Shown: positions 37,533-45,482, counted from the first letter of the stretch. The stretch: 64,000 nt of DNA from Eubacteriaceae bacterium (GCA_902363805.1 CABJBF010000003.1:200564-264563), one strand, 5' to 3'. A program made the numbers and translations. Notes: generated by a model not told the origin, from the letters alone.

Positions 37533-37949
37533 TTAACTATAGAACTTCTCTTCTTCTTTTTTGTTTCCTGATTCAACTTTGATGTTGTTTTCATCCATCT
37601 TAATCTTTGGAATTACAATAGGTGGCATACCTGCTGTTGTCAGTACTGACATTGTTAATGCTCTCATATGTGGATACATTTCATCGTATGCTTTCTTATG
37701 TACTTCTTTCTTTTCCATTTCTCCTTCAATATCAAAGCTTGCTCTTACGCTTATTTTGAAATTAAAATCATTTGGTGCATTCTTATTCATCATATCTACT
37801 ACACAAGTTGCAATACAATGTTTCATATCCTGTGTATATTTAACATTGAAAGATGCTCTCTGTTCAATATCTAACTTTACCTGTCCCTGTAATTCATTTG
37901 ACATGTCGATTTCATTTACCTGAATGCCTCTAAAAACTAATTCGCCCAT
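37533..37949 (-). CDS. SecB-fold chaperone-like protein
   Basis: A 138-residue protein resembling the SecB fold. The C-terminal YPHMRALTMSVLTTAGMPPIVIPKIKM corresponds to the LFPYxRxxISSxTxxxGxPxxxLxPxNF region of SecB, preceded by four predicted strands. A charged tail (KKEEEKFYS) ends it. SecB is otherwise typical of proteobacteria; in Firmicutes SecB-like proteins occur as solitary chaperones or as partners of toxin-antitoxin pairs. No toxin gene is adjacent. AAAGGAG lies seven bases before the ATG. Confidence 0.55.
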   Translation of the reverse strand: MGELVFRGIQVNEIDMSNELQGQVKLDIEQRASFNVKYTQDMKHCIATCVVDMMNKNAPNDFNFKISVRASFDIEGEMEKKEVHKKAYDEMYPHMRALTMSVLTTAGMPPIVIPKIKMDENNIKVESGNKKEEEKFYS

Positions 37950-37989
37950 TATTCTGTCTCCTTTGCGTCTTTTATTTTATGATATATAA

Positions 37990-38003
37990 TGGTTAATTAA
38001 CCA
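37990..38003. repeat. Perfect 14-bp palindrome in a leader
   Basis: TGGTTAATTAACCA lies about 40 bases upstream of the SecB-like start codon. It could be an operator or a small RNA hairpin. Confidence 0.5.
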
Positions 38004-38171
38004 ATACCTTCATATATTTAAATCGTTACATGACTAGCCGTTCTTACCGACGTCGCCGTTAGTTGCTATTATATCAGATTACATTTTTGATTTCCATAAA
38101 ATCACACCAACTTTACACGACTTTGTATGACTATACAAAAATACTTAAATTAAATTATCACTTTATACAAT

Positions 38172-38297
38172 AAAAGAGAGCAACTACTGCTCCCTTTTAC
38201 CTCCCGTTACACTATATAATATTTAAACCCTCTCCTGATTTTCCTTGATGGAAAATCTATATCCGAACAGATAAATAATCTGCTCCCTTTCAATTTT
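38172..38297 (-). ncRNA. Candidate structured small RNA
   Basis: On the minus strand a TATAAT box (38304-38309) is followed about seven bases later by a 125-base stretch without a convincing open frame. It contains hairpins CAGAT-TATTT-ATCTG and GATTTTCC-ATCAA-GGAAAATC, several GGA motifs (GGGAGCAG twice, CAGGAGAGGG, ACGGGAGG) and ends in GGGAGCA...TGCTCTCTTTT, a terminator that pairs fully only on this strand through a G-U. The -35 is weak. I do not recognise it as a known riboswitch, 6S, SRP or tmRNA. Confidence 0.5.
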
Positions 38298-38699
38298 ATA
38301 ATAATTATAATACTTTTTTTCACTGAATAATTAAAGTTCTCATTTTTTATTTTTAGTACACTATTTTATATGTTGAGTGTTTATTTAACTGGTTTTGCGC
38401 CATGATGGTAGTATTTTGACTTATATATTACACTTTCATCGCTTGAAGCGTGTTTGTGCTATACACCGTCAATATAGTCACACCTTTTACTATCTTTCAT
38501 TCAGTATTAATAATTTAACTATTCTAAAGATTTTGCTAAATTAATAACAAGCTATGTTATACTTTTTTAACAACACCCCTGCTCTTTTTAACTCAACGCA
38601 AAATTGAATTCATGTAATAGAGCATTGTTTGTGTAGTCAAATGTTCAATGATATATTTTAATCACGGTACCGATAATCAATTAGGAGGATGCCAGATTA

Positions 38700-39839
38700 T
38701 TGGCTAAAAATTTTATGGAATCAATAGGAAATAATATAAAAAGAATACGTAAACAATTAGGTTTAACACAAGAAGAACTTGCTATGCATGTAGGAGTAAC
38801 ACCACAGGCGGTAAGCAGATGGGAAAACGGAACCGGAATGCCGGATATTTCTTTAGTTGTACCACTTGCAAAAACTCTTCGTGTTTCTACGGACTCACTT
38901 TTTGGCATTAATGAAGAAAAATATGACAGTCAAATCTATATTAATCTTAAGAGAAACATCGAAAAAATTGAAGCAGATGCAGAAAGCAACGAGGAAGCTG
39001 CATTGGCAAAATGCCAGTTCATGTTAAAGAAGATCTACGAAGATCCTGATAATTATATTTATTCAGTTTATTTCGTAGAGCAGGTTGCAAATTTAAGCCG
39101 TTTTGTTCACTATAATCATTTTGCGGAAGATAAATGGTCTGAATTTAGGGAACTTGCAATTAAATATGGTTCAAATGCAATAAGATTTACAGATGATAGA
39201 GAATGGAATGAAAGAGCTCATTTCGCACTCGCCTGGATTTATATTCATGATGGAAATTATGCATATGCCAGGGAGCATATCGAACAGCTTCCAACAATAA
39301 AATCGAATCGTCTGCAGGAAAGCATACTAGCTCAAATTACTTTATTTGAAAATGGATTTGAAGAAATGAGTAAAGTTTTAACTGTTAATCTTCAAAATTT
39401 TGTCAGAGCAATTAACAAAGAGAATTTATATGCAGTACAAAGTTTTGCTTGGGGAAATCCTAAGAAAGCTGTTGAGCATGGCAAATATTCTCTTTCATTA
39501 ATGGAAACTTTTTGCCAGAAAAAAGAAATGAAATCATATTGTCGAGGCTTTATGAGAGATATTTATAAGTTTATTATTTTTGCAGAAATTCGATTAGACA
39601 ATATCGATGAGGCAAAAAAATATTTAGATGAATTAAAAGAACAAATGAAAAGCATGTATGAATATCATCAGGAAGTTCTTGCATCAGAGACTGAACGTGC
39701 CAAATACAATGACCGTGCAATAGGTTATATGGAATCTTATACAAAAGAATTTATGGCACAACAATTGCAGGAAATCATTGACTTTGTAATCGGTTGCAAT
39801 ATGGATAATAATGGTGAAAAATTTGCTAATGCATTGTAA
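38700..39839 (+). CDS. XRE-family regulator with C-terminal helical repeat domain
   Basis: A 379-residue protein. Residues 8-65 are an XRE helix-turn-helix (IKRIRKQLGLTQEELAMHV, then TPQAVSRWENGTGMPDISLV). The remaining 300 residues are alpha-helical with TPR-like spacing (RAHFALAWIYIHDGNYAYARE; IFAEIRLDNIDEAKKYLDEL), as in peptide-sensing regulators. No peptide-pheromone gene is recognised nearby. The start is taken as TTG at 38700, because AGGAGG lies 11 bases upstream while the next ATG (38715) has no site. It is read away from the candidate RNA and towards the integrase remnant. Confidence 0.8.
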   Translation: MAKNFMESIGNNIKRIRKQLGLTQEELAMHVGVTPQAVSRWENGTGMPDISLVVPLAKTLRVSTDSLFGINEEKYDSQIYINLKRNIEKIEADAESNEEAALAKCQFMLKKIYEDPDNYIYSVYFVEQVANLSRFVHYNHFAEDKWSEFRELAIKYGSNAIRFTDDREWNERAHFALAWIYIHDGNYAYAREHIEQLPTIKSNRLQESILAQITLFENGFEEMSKVLTVNLQNFVRAINKENLYAVQSFAWGNPKKAVEHGKYSLSLMETFCQKKEMKSYCRGFMRDIYKFIIFAEIRLDNIDEAKKYLDELKEQMKSMYEYHQEVLASETERAKYNDRAIGYMESYTKEFMAQQLQEIIDFVIGCNMDNNGEKFANAL

Positions 39840-39914
39840 ATAAAATATATCAATCAAAGGCATAAATATACATATACATATACAAATCTAATTTAAACTC
39901 AAAACGATTTTTAA

Positions 39915-39995
39915 CGCGAGACGGGTTGCGGGTGTCCGGTGGACACCTCTGCGTAGCAGAAGCAACGACCGAGCCGGTAGGCGAGACATCGAACC
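39915..39995 (-). repeat. 82-bp structured repeat, copy A
   Basis: It begins CGCGAGACGGG and ends ATCGAACC, the acceptor end and T-loop of the tRNA-Gly at 42770 and 46163 read in the same orientation, but with about 60 extra bases between them. The insert has GTTGC/GCAAC closing two hairpins (GGTGTCC/GGACACC and TCTGC/GCAGA) and then ACCG-AGC-CGGT. Copies B and C are nearly identical. It lies close to the integrase remnant. Confidence 0.85.
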
Positions 39996-40003
39996 CTAAA
40001 GTG

Positions 40004-40044
40004 AATTGTTCAGAGCCCCCATAAATAAAGGGGTTCTGGCAATT
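40004..40044. repeat. Hairpin next to repeat copy A
   Basis: AATTGTTCAGAGCCCC pairs with GGGGTTCTGGCAATT with one mismatched position and a 10-base loop. It sits between copy A and the integrase remnant and may be a terminator or part of an old element end. Confidence 0.5.
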
Positions 40045-40082
40045 TATCCCGATAAATAAGGTTACTTTTAATTACTTTTAAG

Positions 40083-40442
40083 TTACCTTGTAGTTACTGT
40101 TAGCTGAATAGATAAGGCTTTAATGACTGCTTTATCGGTGTCTGACGCTTCATTAGTGTCAAATGTATAATTTCTTAAAGTTGTTTCTTCGTCGGAGTGT
40201 CCCATGATTTCACGAACTGTGTTAATATTGATACCTGAATCAATCAGAGTAGAACATACAGTTTTTCTTATCTTATGAACAGACCGATATTTAATATTTC
40301 TGTCAATAATGTTAAATTCTTCATCAGAAGCCAAATCAAAAATTTCTCGTAATATCAATACCATACTGCCAAAGGCTTTAGAGGTTAATTGATAGTCTAT
40401 AATTTTTGAATAAGCCCAATCCATGAGGTAACGTTTTGTCAT
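40083..40442 (-). pseudogene. Internally deleted tyrosine recombinase (integrase)
   Basis: A 119-residue remnant. Residues 1-42 match the end of a SAM-like core-binding domain (KAFGSMVLILREIFDLASD), then the frame jumps to the catalytic C-terminus with VHKIRKTVCSTLIDSGI, IMGHSDEETTLRNYTF. This keeps His-x-x-Arg, the second His and the nucleophile Tyr but lacks the first catalytic Arg and some 150 residues. It cannot be an active integrase. Its presence beside a tRNA-Gly-like end suggests an old integrative element once used that tRNA as its attachment site. Confidence 0.8.
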
Positions 40443-40469
40443 ATGGCTGTTTGTCTATTTCCAAGCATT

Positions 40470-40507
40470 AAAAAAAGAAGAGAAAACCGGATTTTGGCTT
40501 TCCCTTC
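40470..40507 (-). terminator. Terminator of the secreted Fn3 protein gene
   Basis: On the minus strand GAAGGGAAAGCC pairs with GGTTTTCTCTTC through two G-U pairs and is followed by seven T. On the plus strand the stem is mismatched. Confidence 0.8.
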
Positions 40508-40528
40508 TATTTTTAACTGTTTATAATT

Positions 40529-42286
40529 TTATTTTTTTATCTCAACCTGCTTTGGCTTTGACCATTTGCCCTGATAAGTTTTCTCTCCTTTGACAACAAT
40601 GGCTTTTGCTCTTGCATACAATTTTTTAGCCTTTATAAACTTGCTATTTGATACACTATATGTCAATTTCTTAGTTGTTTTTGTCACTATTGTCTTTTTA
40701 AACTTCTTATCTTTTGCAATCTGTACTTTGTACTTGGTTGCGCCTTTAACTCTCTTCAATGTAAGACTTATTTTCTTAGCATTTTTCTTTTTAATTGCTT
40801 TTTTAACAACTGCCTTTCCAACATTTACAGATGATTTTTCTGTAGTCTGACTTGGTTGTTTTTTAGTCGTTGTTTGTGCATTTGTATTTGACTCCTGTGG
40901 CTTTGTAGTTTCTACTGCTGATGTTGTCTCTGTTTTCTCAGTTGTAGTTTCTATTTCAGGTGTTGTCTCAACTGATGGTGTTGTCTCTGTTTTCTCAGTT
41001 GTAGTTTCTATTTCAGGTGTTGTCTCAACTGATGGTGTTGTCTCAACTGATGGAGTTGTCTCAACTACTGGTGTTGTTTCATTTTCTGCAGTAGTTGTTG
41101 GATTTGTAGTTGGTTCCTTGTATTCTGAATATGCAGGATCTGCAAGTTCTGCAGGTGTTTTTCCTGGGAGTCCAGGGTCTGCCTCAATTGACACAGTTTT
41201 CTTTAATCCAAATGATTCTACATTGTTACTTGTATACTGTGATCTTACTTCTACTTCATATGTACCTGTCGCAAGTCTGTTTTCATAGTAACTTGCCACA
41301 TTCCCATTGATTCCTACCTTGATACAAACACCATCTACAAAAAGATTCAATCTCTGACCTGTTAAATCTGCCACACCAGACCATGCAATAGTAAATCCAT
41401 AGTCTATACCTTCTGTTAAAATTGAAAGTCCATCTGGTAATGTTGGCTGATTTGGTTTGTCAAATGACTGTGCATTATCTATAATCTGACCTTTAACAGT
41501 AACCTTTGATGACTGACCAAATGATGTTGCCGCCAAAGCTGACTCTCTGCCTTCTGCATCCACTGCTGATAAATATGCCAGATATTCACCTGCCGATACA
41601 CTTTCCAATATAACATATGACTTGGTAATTCCGTCTACATATACACGTCTGTAAGGTGTACCTGTCTTTGCATCAAATAAATATAAATTGTAACCTACAA
41701 CTGATGAATCTGCTGATGGAATACTTGCTTCTGATGATGGTGCCCATGCAACACCTAATTTATTGTCTGCCTGCGCCGGATTGTCAGCAGGAACTTCCGG
41801 ATTTCCTGTAATATAACTTAATCCCGCCGGTGTTTTTGGACCTATGCAATTAACAGGATATGTGTAATTAAGAGTTGCTCCTGTTACTGTAAAGCTAACT
41901 TTTTCTGATAAATCTCCCTCACCCATGCTGTTTACATTTGCAGCCTGTGCTGTATATGAACCTGCTGAAAGTCCACCTACTACACCGCCTTTTGTAGCAT
42001 TGCCAATCTTTGTAACTTGCTTTCCATCCTTGTAAATATAAATAACTGTTGATGTAACTGTTGGATCATATCCAGCTACATTTGCTGGGTCATCAGCTCC
42101 TGCCCATGCAAACATAATTGCATTTTCAATTGTATCCGAACCACTTTTGCTATTAGCAACAAGTCCTATTACTTTCTTAGGTAATGCTGTTGCTGCACTT
42201 ACATTGCTTGTTGGATAGTATGTAATCGAAGATACTATCATTGCAATGGCACAAATAATTGCACCAAATTTCTTTAACCCTTTCAT
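40529..42286 (-). CDS. Secreted multi-domain protein with Fn3-like modules and Thr-rich linker
   Basis: A 585-residue exported protein. Residues 1-33 are a signal peptide (FGAIICAIAMIVSSITYYP). Residues 35-380 contain about three fibronectin III-like modules (VIGLVANSKSGSDTIENAIMFAW at the first, shown in part). Residues 395-475 are a Thr/Glu linker with repeats of VETTPSVETTPEIETTTEK type, including two identical 57-base DNA blocks at about 40920-41035. A basic Fn3-like domain ends it (RVKGATKYKVQIAKDKKFKK). No LPXTG motif is present. A surface adhesin or matrix-binding role is inference. GAGAGG precedes the ATG. Confidence 0.8.
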   Translation of the reverse strand: MKGLKKFGAIICAIAMIVSSITYYPTSNVSAATALPKKVIGLVANSKSGSDTIENAIMFAWAGADDPANVAGYDPTVTSTVIYIYKDGKQVTKIGNATKGGVVGGLSAGSYTAQAANVNSMGEGDLSEKVSFTVTGATLNYTYPVNCIGPKTPAGLSYITGNPEVPADNPAQADNKLGVAWAPSSEASIPSADSSVVGYNLYLFDAKTGTPYRRVYVDGITKSYVILESVSAGEYLAYLSAVDAEGRESALAATSFGQSSKVTVKGQIIDNAQSFDKPNQPTLPDGLSILTEGIDYGFTIAWSGVADLTGQRLNLFVDGVCIKVGINGNVASYYENRLATGTYEVEVRSQYTSNNVESFGLKKTVSIEADPGLPGKTPAELADPAYSEYKEPTTNPTTTAENETTPVVETTPSVETTPSVETTPEIETTTEKTETTPSVETTPEIETTTEKTETTSAVETTKPQESNTNAQTTTKKQPSQTTEKSSVNVGKAVVKKAIKKKNAKKISLTLKRVKGATKYKVQIAKDKKFKKTIVTKTTKKLTYSVSNSKFIKAKKLYARAKAIVVKGEKTYQGKWSKPKQVEIKK

Positions 42287-42465
42287 TTCTTAACCTCTCT
42301 TTCATTTGATTAAACATTCATTGCAATTATACACTTGTAAAGAGTTTTTTTAAGTATACTATTTTTATATATGGGATTAATTTTTTAGGAAAGTGTTTTA
42401 ATTTTAAAATTTTCCATATATATATTATGTACAAACACAAAAAACTCCTAAAAATGTCAAAAAAA

Positions 42466-42547
42466 GCGCGAGACGGGTTGCGGGTGTCCGGTGGACACCT
42501 CTGCGTAGCAGAAGCAACGACCGAGCCGGTAGGCGAGACATCGAACC
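42466..42547 (-). repeat. 82-bp structured repeat, copy B
   Basis: Identical to copy A through the hairpin core, again starting GCGCGAGACGGG and ending ATCGAACC. The AAAAAA run before it resembles the sequence after the real tRNA-Gly acceptor end. Confidence 0.85.
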
Positions 42548-42612
42548 TTCTAGCCCCGGATTGGGCTCGTTTTTGCAATCAAAACAGGTGAACTTATTTA
42601 TCGCTACCAAAA

Positions 42613-42694
42613 GCGCGAGACGGGTTGCGGGTGTCTGGTGGACACCTCTGCGTAGCAGAAGCAACGACCGAGCCGGTAGGCGAGACATCGAACC
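42613..42694 (-). repeat. 82-bp structured repeat, copy C
   Basis: Differs from A and B by one base in the first hairpin (GGTGTCT for GGTGTCC, still pairing as G-U on one strand). It is the copy closest to an intact tRNA-Gly and runs into a palindrome of T-loop sequence. Confidence 0.85.
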
Positions 42695-42708
42695 CGCGCG
42701 GGTTCGAT
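42687..42708. repeat. Perfect 22-bp palindrome of T-loop sequence
   Basis: Two copies of ATCGAACCCGC and its complement GCGGGTTCGAT meet head to head at the right edge of repeat copy C. Each half is the T-arm sequence of tRNA-Gly, so this looks like an inverted junction of two tRNA ends. Confidence 0.85.
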
Positions 42709-42733
42709 ACACGTCGTGGGAACAAAATAACAA

Positions 42734-42758
42734 AAGAGGTATCCATTGGATACCTCTT
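42734..42758 (-). terminator. tRNA-Gly terminator (left copy)
   Basis: AAGAGGTATCC/GGATACCTCTT with loop ATT, an 11-bp stem followed on the minus strand by a T-rich tract, 11 bases after the tRNA end. Confidence 0.9.
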
Positions 42759-42769
42759 AAAAAATAAAA

Positions 42770-42840
<71 letters not shown>

Positions 42841-42871
42841 AAATCTTACGTGCACGTCACACGCAAGAAAT

Positions 42872-42900
42872 AATATACTATACTCTTTATATTTTGTAAA
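42872..42900 (-). promoter_or_regulatory. Promoter of left tRNA-Gly
   Basis: On the minus strand TTTACA, 17 bases, TATATT. A TTCTTGC downstream is shared with the right copy's promoter, suggesting both came from one ancestor. Confidence 0.6.
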
Positions 42901-42984
42901 GTCCTTTTTTATTTTTTTCGATAGTGCCCCACTAATATCTTTTAAGATGTCATCAGTAATCATCACTCCTTAGAATTCTCTAAT

Positions 42985-43194
42985 TTACTTCTTAAATTTA
43001 TATTTTCCTTTTCCATAACCAGATACCGGTTCAATAATATCCGCCTGCACCAAATTGGAAATAAGTTTTGAAGCACCTGAACTTTTCATCTCAAGAAGTT
43101 CCATAACTGCACTTCTTCCAAAAACTTCATCAAAACCAAACCTATCAAATTTTCCTTGGCTGTTATGATATAGCATCTTTTTGCAAAAACACAT
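42985..43194 (-). pseudogene. C-terminal winged-helix fragment (Fic-associated type)
   Basis: From the ATG at 43194 a 69-residue frame ends FGRSAVMELLEMKSSGASKLISNL, then IIEPVSGYGKGKYKFKK, which is the winged-helix tail usually found at the C-terminus of Fic-family proteins or related ATP-binding regulators. The rest of that protein is missing. It begins two bases after the stop of the ADP-ribosylglycohydrolase gene, so an in-frame deletion may have joined the two. A longer frame starting at 43317 overlaps the upstream gene and is not preferred. Confidence 0.55.
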
Positions 43195-43195
43195 C

Positions 43196-44308
43196 TCATT
43201 TTGTTCGCTTATATGTCTTGTAAATATATTTTTGTTCCCATATCTCATCGTGATATGACCCGTACTCTGAAATCTTGCAATCATTGTAAAGGTCATCGGC
43301 AATCTCCAAAATAACATCTTTCAATTCAAGATTATCTAAGTATTTTTTGGGGATACTTTTCAGCCCAAGGTATGCACCTAATATATTTCCAGTTACAGCT
43401 CCTGTAGAATCACTATCACCACTATGGTTAACAGAAGCGATAATTGCTTTATCAAAATCATCGGAGTATTTTAAGGAACAATAAATAGCAATCGCAAGCG
43501 TTTCTTCAGCAACCCAACCTTGCCCAAGTTCTCTGATTGCTTCCAAAGCATCAATGTTCTCTTTTGATAATGCAATAGCTTTATCTATTAAATCAATTTG
43601 TTCCGATAAGTGTTTTCTGTTAGTAAATTGTCTACGAAGTGCTTCTTTCATATCTAACACAGCATCCAACAATGAAATATCTTCATTATGAGAAAGCGAC
43701 TGAACGATATGTACCAATCCGGCTGCTGGTATATAGCCCAATTCGTGACCGTGTGTTATAGCTGCTGTTTCAGCACCAATCATATCAATTTCATCAATGG
43801 TTCGCCTTTTGGTTTCAAAATACAAACCAATAGGTGCAACCCTCATAACGCCACCACAACCTTTACTTTGGTTTATTGGCTCGTCTATTGTTCCGTTTGC
43901 ACCGTTTTCAATAGCGGTCAGACAAGTGTTTCCGGGCGCTCTGCGATTATATAATTCAGGAATATTGATTAACCAAGAGTAAGGGTATTCTTCATTTAAG
44001 GGATATTTTTCACACTGAGTACGAAGCCAATCCTTATAACAGAAGGCAATATAACTCGGATATGACCCCATTATTCCACGTGTCATTCCTCTTGTTGTAC
44101 CAAGTAATAACCCATTAGCAGTAAACAAAGTCATTTGTGTATCGTCTGAAATCTCTGCAACTCCATTAACAAGGTCGTATCCAGTTATTCCATTTTCTCC
44201 ATAACGACTAAAGATGGTTTCTTCATCAAGAAATTCAACAGCATATCCCAATGCATCTCCAGCAGCACCACCTATTAGGCAGCCTCTAAATTTATCAATA
44301 TCCTTCAT
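43196..44308 (-). CDS. ADP-ribosylglycohydrolase family protein
   Basis: A 370-residue DraG/ARH-type hydrolase that removes ADP-ribose from modified protein or nucleic acid. The magnesium-binding motifs are visible: GGAAGDALGYAVEF near the N-terminus, EISDDTQMTLFTANGLL, and HSGDSDSTGAVTGNILGAYLG near residue 300. Histidines of THGHELGYIPAAGLVHIVQ are also typical. It follows the unrecognised zinc-finger gene by 12 bases on the same strand. Such enzymes reverse the action of an ADP-ribosyltransferase; none is intact here. Confidence 0.9.
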   Translation of the reverse strand: MKDIDKFRGCLIGGAAGDALGYAVEFLDEETIFSRYGENGITGYDLVNGVAEISDDTQMTLFTANGLLLGTTRGMTRGIMGSYPSYIAFCYKDWLRTQCEKYPLNEEYPYSWLINIPELYNRRAPGNTCLTAIENGANGTIDEPINQSKGCGGVMRVAPIGLYFETKRRTIDEIDMIGAETAAITHGHELGYIPAAGLVHIVQSLSHNEDISLLDAVLDMKEALRRQFTNRKHLSEQIDLIDKAIALSKENIDALEAIRELGQGWVAEETLAIAIYCSLKYSDDFDKAIIASVNHSGDSDSTGAVTGNILGAYLGLKSIPKKYLDNLELKDVILEIADDLYNDCKISEYGSYHDEIWEQKYIYKTYKRTK

Positions 44309-44320
44309 TCAGCACACACC

Positions 44321-45358
44321 TTACTTTCTCTGCAATGCACCATCCATAATCGGAAAGTCAGAAATATCTATACAGTTTATTTCACAGAAACGTTCCAAAA
44401 ATTCCTGAGCAAGAGCTTCATCTTTTTTTCCTTTTTTAACAGATACAATATCTTTCAAAATGCTTGCTGCTTGTTCATCGGTTATGTATCTGTGCAATCC
44501 TTGACCCCAAGCTACCTTTTCAGGAGCATTTTCATTATGATAGTAATTCCAAAACAACACTTTTTTTGCTTCATCTTTTGTAAGACTTAATTTGTATTTT
44601 GATGAGGTTGTTACATAACCCTCATCACGATTGTCGCCTTCATAGGCTTCATCAACAAGGAATACCCCAAATACAAATCTATCTTTTTCAGAATCGTGAG
44701 GTTCTCTTGTCGTAAGAATAGCTAAACTGTTTACCTGAACCTTATTCAACTTCATAGGTCTTTGATGATTTTCTTTTGTCAATGCAAATCCGGCAAACGC
44801 TGTCCAGTTTCTAAGCATTTGACTTTCATAGCAAACGAATCCATCTTCTTCTGAAATGCTATCCAATTCTTTTCTTGTAATAATTCCGTCATAATACTGC
44901 TTACAAGGAGAGTCATCATCACAGCACCAATTATGCTGAGCGACCTCAATGTTATAATCTATCATTTCATCACTACAAGCACATATATATCCGATTCCGT
45001 TTTCAGCCAAGCCACCATTACAATAGTTACACTTAAAAGCAATGTTTTCTTTCGGATATGTTTTCTGTCTTGTTCCAGATGGTTTAACAATCGTTTGAGT
45101 TTTTATTAAACGAGCTTGTTCTTCTTGCTTTTGTCTTTTGATTTCCGCTTCTTTTTCCTTTTTTATCGCCAATTCTTCAAGCACTATATTCTGTATATTT
45201 GAATTTTCGCATTGTAAGAACTTTTCAAAAGCTTCAGGAAACTGAAACTGCTTTGTTCCTACCGGAAATTCGATTTTAAGATATGTGTCTGTTTGTTCAA
45301 TGACCTTGCCGACACCAAAACTCTTATGTTTTATATTAACACCTAATAATTCAATCAT
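44321..45358 (-). CDS. Unrecognised protein with Tudor-like N-terminus and cysteine cluster
   Basis: A 345-residue protein I do not recognise. Residues 1-45 (LLGVNIKHKSFGVGKVIEQ, then YLKIEFPVGTKQFQFPEAF) look like a CarD/Tudor-like strand bundle. A basic coiled coil follows (ELAIKKEKEAEIKRQKQEEQ). Residues about 105-160 carry a cysteine-rich knuckle (CNYCNGG, CACSDE, NWCCDDDSPC). The C-terminal part has RFVFGVFLVDEAYEGDN and AWGQGLHRYITDEQAASIL, perhaps a PUA/EVE-like sheet. The start at 45358 has AAGGTG seven bases before it and overlaps the stop of a truncated upstream gene by eight bases. It precedes the ADP-ribosylglycohydrolase by 12 bases, so the two probably work together. Confidence 0.6.
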   Translation of the reverse strand: MIELLGVNIKHKSFGVGKVIEQTDTYLKIEFPVGTKQFQFPEAFEKFLQCENSNIQNIVLEELAIKKEKEAEIKRQKQEEQARLIKTQTIVKPSGTRQKTYPKENIAFKCNYCNGGLAENGIGYICACSDEMIDYNIEVAQHNWCCDDDSPCKQYYDGIITRKELDSISEEDGFVCYESQMLRNWTAFAGFALTKENHQRPMKLNKVQVNSLAILTTREPHDSEKDRFVFGVFLVDEAYEGDNRDEGYVTTSSKYKLSLTKDEAKKVLFWNYYHNENAPEKVAWGQGLHRYITDEQAASILKDIVSVKKGKKDEALAQEFLERFCEINCIDISDFPIMDGALQRK

Positions 45359-45482
45359 TCCGTTCACCTTGTCCTTCTTTATCCGCATTTTTATAATATG
45401 GACTCAAATTTATAAACAGCTTTTTCATTTCGTCCACATCTGCACAGTTGTACTGGTCAAGCATTTTTGTAACACCTTGTTC
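45351..45482 (-). pseudogene. C-terminal fragment of an upstream operon gene
   Basis: Forty-three codons without a start, reading EQGVTKMLDQYNCADVDEMK and onward to GQGERND and a stop. The stop codon overlaps the ATG of the next gene (ATGATTGA), which is the hallmark of translational coupling. The left part of the gene is cut off where IS3 sequence begins. The original product is unknown. Confidence 0.7.

Larger units (their letters stand above)
37950..38699. other. Long intergenic region with candidate small RNA
   Basis: About 750 bases between divergent genes. The left part holds a 14-bp perfect palindrome TGGTTAATTAACCA (37990-38003) in the leader of the SecB-like gene. A minus-strand extended -10 (TGATATAAT, about 38070-38080) lies upstream of that. 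Next come the candidate RNA gene at 38172-38297 and, to the right, AT-rich sequence leading to the XRE gene. No open frame is convincing. Confidence 0.5.
42287..42769. other. Intergenic region rich in tRNA-like repeats
   Basis: Contains the promoter side of the secreted-protein gene, repeat copies B and C, a short stem AGCCC/GGGCT between them (about 42552-42567), a perfect palindrome at 42687-42708, and the tRNA terminator. Open frames covering it on both strands are read-throughs of these repeats and of the tRNA. Confidence 0.7.

Noticed and set aside
38172..38297. Known RNA families (6S, SRP, GEMM, yybP-ykoY, preQ1) for the candidate small RNA
   Set aside because: None of their conserved core sequences was found.
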